A DNA stretch of 64,000 nucleotides from Vesta saturnalis (taxonomy: Eukaryota; Arthropoda; Insecta; Coleoptera; Lampyridae), in the NCBI GenBank assembly GCA_036346205.1, contig JARFJB010001594.1:930001-994000 (forward strand). Reading direction: 5' to 3'. Positions within the stretch are counted from its first letter, which is position 1, and every line of letters starts with the position of its first letter. The translations under genes were made by a program, and so were the position numbers. Below, in pieces: positions 57,730-64,000 of this stretch. The notes below the pieces were generated by a model. The model was not told where the DNA came from, did no database searches, and was given only the letters and a program-made list of their open reading frames with translations.

Positions 57730-59195
57730 AAATTTCATATTTTTTAAAGATTTTGTCGTGTACCTTTTAGCAAACTCTAATTCGTTCTTTTCTTTTTGTG
57801 TAGGTTTTAATGTAAGTTTTTCCAAAAATGAGTCTATAATTAATCGCCGCGGAGCCGAGTTTTAAACCAGGTATCTTAAGTCGTCGTGTTGGTGGTAAAG
57901 TGTTTAACTAAAGAGAATCTATATTAGTGTAAGTAGGTATTTTTATATAAATGAAAGCTCGCAGCAAATAATTTTTCAAACCTATGTAACGTGTTAAAAA
58001 TCAAACATTGTCTTGTAAAGGTATCTCATTCGCACTCGGGCTCATTAAGCTGAAGTCTGCTAAAATAAAAGACAGTACAGGGCTCCCTCACTCTTGTATT
58101 TGGGTGAATTTGCATTGTTGTTTGTTGGTTATATTTTTGTATTTGTCTAGAGGTGGGATAATCCTTGGTTACTAATTGACAAGTGGTTACATACACCTCG
58201 AATTTTATTTTTATTGTTTTTATTGTTGTGTAGATGAACGGATTACCTGAGAAAGGGGCGCTGTAATTTTGTAACGCACTCAAACTTGTACATCGGTCGC
58301 GATGTTATGATCTATTTGCAACTTACCCTTGTAAGGCTTTGTTTAATGAGTTTTTTTTGTGTCGGTTTGTTTAAGTAGAATTGTTTGCCTACGAACTGAT
58401 TTCTCTTTATATGTAATTTATTATAATTTTACGCATGTATTTTGTACTTTAGTAGTCACTAAACAATTGTGTATGTGTAAATTTCTCACCTATTTTGTTT
58501 GTTTGTTCTTGAATTTACCTTATTATCACCTGTGCAATTTTACTGTTGTTGTATTTTATATGTACCGTAATTTGCCTTATTGTTTTATGTGCTTATTTAC
58601 TTAAAAGACCGATATGATTGGTTTTAAAGGGCCACATGTTTGGTATTACAACTTTTATTCTGATTTATTTATGACACAATGGTGGGTGTGACTACATGGG
58701 TTTTTTCTATTGTGTTTATGTGTAGCTAACCTATTTTGTATTTATTTTTCGCTTAACCCTTTCATTGTCTTTTTGTGTTATTTGACTTATTGATTTATTT
58801 ATGTACTTGTGCAATTACTTATTTTATATTTATGAATAAAGTGGGTTTTATTGGTAGTTATTTCCCACAATAATATATTAACGGACTGAACCACCATTGC
58901 GGAAAGTTCGTTAATTTTAATTTGAGTAGTCTCATTGTTTACCTGCCCCACATGATACGACACTCACACCTCATCCAGCCTATCTAATTCAAATAGCACA
59001 ATGTACCTACCACTAGACGGCCACTTCTTTTAATCAGATTTGAGGTTTGCGCGTAATTAAATGTCAGACTTATAGATCAATTCTAATATTTTAATTAATG
59101 CCAGGAAAGTCAATGTAACACAAGCAATTAATTTGAGTAATAGTAACATTATTGCCAGTAAAGTCAAGATAAATCACTTAGCGATTGTTTTATTC
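57730..59195 (+). repeat. Unnamed interspersed repeat A, copy 2
   Basis: This aligns in order with 39590-41235. It is also matched, inverted, by 60610-61055 (its first 450 bp) and 63380-64000 (its last 580 bp). Examples of shared blocks are GACAGTACAGGGCTCCCTCA, GACCGATATGATTGGTT and ATTAATGCCAGGAAAGTCAA. No protein is encoded. Confidence 0.8.
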
Positions 59196-59229
59196 TTAGA
59201 TTGTTCAAATTGCACTCTTCAAGATCGGG

Positions 59230-59575
59230 TACCTGGGGGATGCTACAAAAATAATTATTTGGTTGACCTCCAACTTGACGAAAAAATAGGTTCAGAACAA
59301 AATAAAAGGTACTGTAAATACTTTTTCTCATATTAATATAACATATTAAAAAAAAACGCCTTCGAAATAGTCCACTACATTACTTTTATTAATGTGAACA
59401 TTTGATTGTAAAACATGAATTAAGATTCTTAACTATGCGAAGAGAAAGTATTTGATAAGTCCAAACATATTTATTGTTTTAGTTGAATTGGGTAGATCGT
59501 CTTCCTTTGTGCATGACTCTACGTTCTAGGGATGATCCTTGAAGAGTTTTGGATGTTGTTTGGGTATCAATATCC
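59230..59575 (-). repeat. Unnamed repeat C, minus-strand copy
   Basis: Inverted partner of 52970-53400. The conserved short frame is present (TLQGSSLERRV) but later shifts. It lies directly beside the end of repeat A copy 2. Confidence 0.55.
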
Positions 59576-59913
59576 CCCATGGATCCTATATAACACTATA
59601 AAAGCGGCATATCGGTTGGAAGAACGGCACTGTTGCCGAGTCTTGTATAGAAGATTCCCTAAAGGCAAAAGTTGCTATAGCGAACCAATTAGTCGGGGAA
59701 AACAGTTACATATCACTGCCATCAACAAGCACCGGTAGGATTTCAACACATGAACAGCTGAAGATGGTGACGGTGGCTAACAATATCCATGTTGAAAACA
59801 TCGAGCTATCTTCAAATAATCGATCTGTAAATCCAACGGATTAATTATTATATTGGTATCTCTCTAGAATTTGAATACATTAGAAAACGAATTGATTTAA
59901 GCAAACCTACGTA

Positions 59914-60258
59914 TACAGGGTGCCCAAGATAAAGACGAACAGCATGGGGATCTTGAAAACGGTAAGAGATACGAAGGCGGTTAAATTAGAGAAAAGTTGT
60001 ATAACTTAGGGCATGTTCACATGTACTTTGGAAAAGTTCATTATTGTTTTATGGTTTCCGAGATTGAAAAAAAAAATGCGATTTTTGGGGGTTTCCTTAA
60101 TTTATTTTAAAAGAGTTTTAAAAACCACAGGTACTTCTTCATTGTCACTTTTTGAATTCTATTAGATGGCGTTTTCACATTTTTTATTCCACGTTTCGTC
60201 TCCGAGAAACCATCATTATACTAATTTTTTTTATATCGCCGCAACGAAACACCCTGTA
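59914..60258. mobile_element. MITE-like element with TACAGGGTG ends
   Basis: The 345-bp interval starts TACAGGGTGCCC and ends with the complement of TACAGGGTGTTTC, each at a TA. The inverted similarity is confined to about 10 bp. It has no coding capacity. It could be a deletion derivative of a TACAGGG-type mariner element like that at 1854-9361. Confidence 0.55.
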
Positions 60259-60609
60259 TTCGATAATATTTTTTATTACGAATTTAACACATTATGGTTT
60301 TAAAGCTGAAACATTCGGATTTTCATTTTTATATTTTTCATATATCTGTTAATATTAGAAGGCTTTGATAAAATAACACTTGTTTAACATTTTGTTGAAA
60401 ACTGTTTAACTTAGACTTTATTTCGTTGAGATCGTTGTTATTTGAATTGTTTGTATTTTAAGTTGTTTTTATTACCATTACTTCGCGGGTTGTTTTTTTT
60501 TTGGTTTTGTTTAGTTAGTGTATAATCATAATTAATCAATAAGTGTTTCTTTGGAAAGACGAGTATATAAACACTTGGCAATTTCCTATTACAATTATAA
60601 CTAAGGGTC

Positions 60610-61055
60610 TATCCTGTACCCGTTCGCCAGGCTCATCTCTACACAAATATAAATATAAACAACAATGCTAATTCATCGAAATACAAGAGTGAGGGAGCCC
60701 TGTACTGTCTTTTATTTTAGCAGATTTCAGCTAATGAACCCGCGTGCGAATGAGATACCTTTGCAAGGCAATGTTTGATTTTTAATACGTTACATAGGCT
60801 TGTAAAATTATTTGCTGCGAGCTTTCATTTATATAAAAATACCTACTTACACTTGAATATATTCCCTTTAGTTAAACACTCTATCACCAACACGACGAGT
60901 TAAGATACGCGGTTTAAAACACGGCGCCGCGGCGATTAATTATAGGTTAATTTTTGTAAAAATTTACATTAGACCATACACTAAAAGAAAATAACGAATT
61001 AGCGTTTTAGTTTTTCTAAAAGGTACACGACAAAATATTTATAGACCGTACGGTT
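60610..61055 (-). repeat. Unnamed interspersed repeat A, partial inverted copy
   Basis: This is the reverse complement of about 57730-58160. It keeps the TATA-like CTATAAATA (minus strand near 61040) seen in copy 1 but lost in copy 2, and stops near 60610. Confidence 0.8.
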
Positions 61056-62338
61056 TACAAACGGAGTTTCTAATTAAAACAATAAAAGCAATCCGGCTCA
61101 ATCAAAATTTCAACAGCAACTGCCTTCCTCTGATTTCAAACTAACTATATCTACTCCTGAAAAACCACCCCCGGTTTTCAAAAGTAAAAAAAAAAACAAA
61201 AAATTATTACGACAGTTTCATATTAATTGTTGAACATCTTAATTTTAAAAATATGCATTTGTCCGTAACAAGCCCTACATTTACGTCTCAAGTTTCAACG
61301 TACCAAACAAAGATCCCTTTGGATTTGCGCTATGTTCCGCCATAATGAATTATTAAATCAGTGACATTTTTACATCAAGAGCGCGCGTATAGAAATTTTT
61401 AACAATTCGTCACGCCAGTTTCGGCAGAACACCTGTTTTTCTACCCTAATATATGTTTCCTTTTTCTGTTTAACCTTTACTCAAATATCAATTACATGCA
61501 TTCCCACATTTCTTACATAAAATAAAATGTTCTGAAAACATTAGCAAATTACGACGTATTATCAAGGTATTAAAAATCCACTGATTATCTTTTCTAGCGC
61601 GGTAACAATGGCGATTTGACAAACGTTTATTACAATAATAAAATTTTCGCGGTCCGCTACCTACAATACGGTGTAAACTGCACAGGTGATAACGATGCTG
61701 AACACAGGATATTGGTATTTGATAACCCTCAGTATCTAAACAATTATTACAAATATTTTTAATTCGGCTAACATGGTTTCAGGTAGGTTAATTATTGAAT
61801 ACTTTCGGGCTGTCATTAATATTTTGATTTTTGGTTGCACTAATTTTAATTAATAAGTCATGCTAAACCAAGTATTAAATTTGCAACCGGCGACGGAGAC
61901 GTTAAACTAATAGATCAATTATTAGATATCTTATCTATCTGGACGGACGGACGCTATCGGATAAAAGGTCAACAAGATGTGTTTCTGTAAATGCTCTCAA
62001 ACTTAAAATTTTCTAAAAAAAAATACTAACTTTATTTATTTCTTTTAGTGTACCCGTGAACGCTATTACACGAAACCAATTTCGGGGTGATTTACTAGCG
62101 CATGTAAAGACTCACAACCACATCTTATCGATGCACAAATTATAATTACGGTAACGGTCAATTAAATTATTTACGCTTACTCAAATCAGACACCAAACGC
62201 ATGTTTTCGTCCGCACACTCACTATTTTAATAATTCTACCCACTCTGGCGGTGTTAAACGTCTCGTATTCAAATAGAGATAACAAAGCTCGTTTTTATAT
62301 ACCTGGACGATTTCGATGTTGCAATTGAAGAATCGTTA
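61056..62338. other. AT-rich DNA without a recognised gene
   Basis: No family motifs or paired repeats were seen. Confidence 0.4.
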
Positions 62339-63052
62339 TACAGGGTGTTTCAAAAAACATGGCGCGCTTGGTAGGACAGGTAGAATAGCCAAAAATAAGT
62401 GGGGTTTGCTCAGTAAAAATTATTCCTAACTGCCTCTGTTTTCGAGATACAGGGTGTTATTAGAATATTATTTTATACACATATTTGACAATTAATTTTT
62501 TCAGAATCCAACGCATTTAAATTTCATTGTGTTGTTAATTTAATAAGTCTAATGTTTCATGTTCATGTTTTTTTATTAAAAATTATTTTGCATAAAAATT
62601 TTTGACTAACATTAAGGATTGTCCTATCATTTTTAAATCCAAATATTTGGAAAACGGTATACAATATCGAATTTTATAAAGAGTATCTTTTTGGTATAAA
62701 ATTGAATGGAGAATAATTTTATTAAAAATTTCGACCTAAAATCATAACCTCAAAAAAGTTACCATTACAAGTACTCTCTATTAATCATGTAACTAGCACC
62801 CTCTTTGAGTGTCAGATATAACAATGGAGTGTTTGGATGTGCCAGCTTTAACAAAACATTCCCAACAAATTTCATTACAATGGTGCCAGTAGTTTTCAAT
62901 TAATTGTCAAAAATGTGTATAAAATAATATTCTTTAACATTGTATCTCGAAAACAGAGGCAGTTAGGAATAATTTTTACTGAGCAAACCCCTCTTATTTT
63001 TAGCTATTCTACCTGTCCTAGCAAGCACGCCATGTTTTTAAAACGCCCTGTA
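62339..63052. mobile_element. Fold-back MITE with about 157-bp terminal inverted repeats
   Basis: 62339-62495 and 62896-63052 are inverted copies with high identity. Each begins TACAGGG (TG or CG), followed by ATGGCG, GGACAGGTAGAATAGC, TTTGCTCAGTAAAAATTATT, CTAACTGCCTCTGTTTTCGA and TATTTTATACACAT. The flanking TA fits Tc1/mariner-type targeting. The 400-bp centre has no coding frame. A second internal TACAGGGTG lies in the left arm (62451). Confidence 0.9.
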
Positions 63053-63379
63053 TATTATAATGGGGAATTTACATGTAATGGGAAACGTTTAAACTAAATT
63101 ACTGTATTTTACATTCCGATTTCTAAAACGGTGGGTACGGATTTTGCATTGGATTTGATTTAATCAATTAATTTCGGTCATCATATCTCTATGATGAGAG
63201 CCTATAGAACATTTTTAAGACTGTGGTCAGATAACAATAAGAAAATTACTTATTTCGATAACGGAAATTACTGTTTCGTTACAACACGTGTTAATAGCGT
63301 TCTTAACTTTGTGTTTGTTTGCATCTAACTTTCATTTGTTCAGGGCAACTGTGATTACCTTAGAATGCAAATTCAAGAA

Positions 63380-64000
63380 GAAAGTAGCGAAGTGATTTAT
63401 CTTGACTTTACTGACACCAATGTTACTATTACTCAAATTAATTGCTTGCGTTACATTGACTTTCCTGGCATTAATTACAATGTTAGAATTTATTTACAAG
63501 TCTGCTATTTAATTACGCGCAAACCTCAAATCTGACTAAAAGAATTGGCCGTCTAGTGTTAGGTACATTGTGCTATTTGAATTAGATAGCCTGGGTGAGG
63601 TTAAGTGTTGCATCATGTGGGGCAGGTAAAAAATGAAACTATTCAAATTAAAATTAACGGGCTTTGCGCAATGAAGATTCAACCCGTTAATGTACTATTG
63701 TGGGAAATAACCACCAATAAAACCCTCTTTATTCATAAATAAGTAATTGCACAGGTACATTAATAAAACATATTACACAAAAAACAACAATGAAAGGGTT
63801 AAATATGTAACAAAACACCATTAAATCAGGTTAAAGTGCGTACAAAATTATAACATTAAGAGAAAATTAAATAAAAAGCATTTTAACTACACTTGAACAC
63901 AATAAAAAAACAATGTAATCACCCCCACAATTGTGTCATAAATAAATCAGAATAAACATTGTACTACCAAACATGAGCCCCTCTAAAACCAACCATGCCG
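63380..64000 (-). repeat. Unnamed interspersed repeat A, inverted copy running off the window
   Basis: This is the reverse complement of about 58600-59195, including GTTACATTGACTTTCCTGGC and the CATGCCG end that pairs with the GACCGATATGATTGG region. The remainder continues past the window edge. Confidence 0.85.

Overview
This window looks like a stretch of insect (at least arthropod) nuclear genome made almost wholly of decayed transposable elements and simple repeats. The evidence is AT-rich DNA, long (AT)n runs, short GT-AG introns inside transposon genes (98 bp in the pogo-like gene, 52 bp in the tyrosine-recombinase gene), and transposon families typical of arthropods: hAT with a BED finger, pogo/Tigger, Tc1/mariner, piggyBac, a Crypton-like tyrosine recombinase, a jockey/CR1-like LINE and a Penelope-like element. 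I found no convincing host protein gene, no rRNA and no functional tRNA gene. Almost every coding region carries frameshifts or stop codons.

Layout. 1.85-9.36 kb is a nested set: a Tc1/mariner-like element with about 100-bp inverted repeats holds a hAT element (1987-4336, exact 8-bp target duplication) and a pogo-like element (4629-8606). The pogo element in turn holds a small element (4786-6267) with a long reading frame of an uncharacterised arthropod repeat family. 10.6-13.0 kb has a TG-rich microsatellite, a 68-bp minisatellite and a second hAT relic. 13-25 kb is mostly anonymous AT-rich DNA with a pyrimidine-rich block, three mariner/Tc1 fragments and (AT)n runs. 25.1-27.4 kb is a 5'-truncated non-LTR retrotransposon. 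29.2-30.9 kb is a piggyBac pseudogene. 32.1-33.4 kb is a Crypton-like tyrosine recombinase pseudogene. 38.13-39.44 kb is a complete-ended Tc1-like element, and 41.6-42.3 kb is another Tc1-like pseudogene.

45.2-52.2 kb is a second nest. A mariner fragment is followed by a Tigger-like element (45510-52158) whose transposase gene is split by about 4.4 kb of inserted DNA. The insert includes a Penelope-like element (47540-50706) with 182-bp direct terminal repeats, a GIY-YIG domain, hammerhead-ribozyme-like cores, and an inverted duplication inside the reverse transcriptase. 52.9-64 kb contains copies of two unnamed repeat families in both orientations, a 136-bp tandem duplication, and two MITE-like elements ending in TACAGGG.

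The genes do not form a host pathway; the window records successive insertions. The most informative points are the insertion order in the two nests, the Penelope ribozyme-like motifs (the 3' copy carries a change at the catalytic G), the fold-back inside the Penelope gene, the uncharacterised 298-residue family, and the unnamed 1.5-kb repeat.
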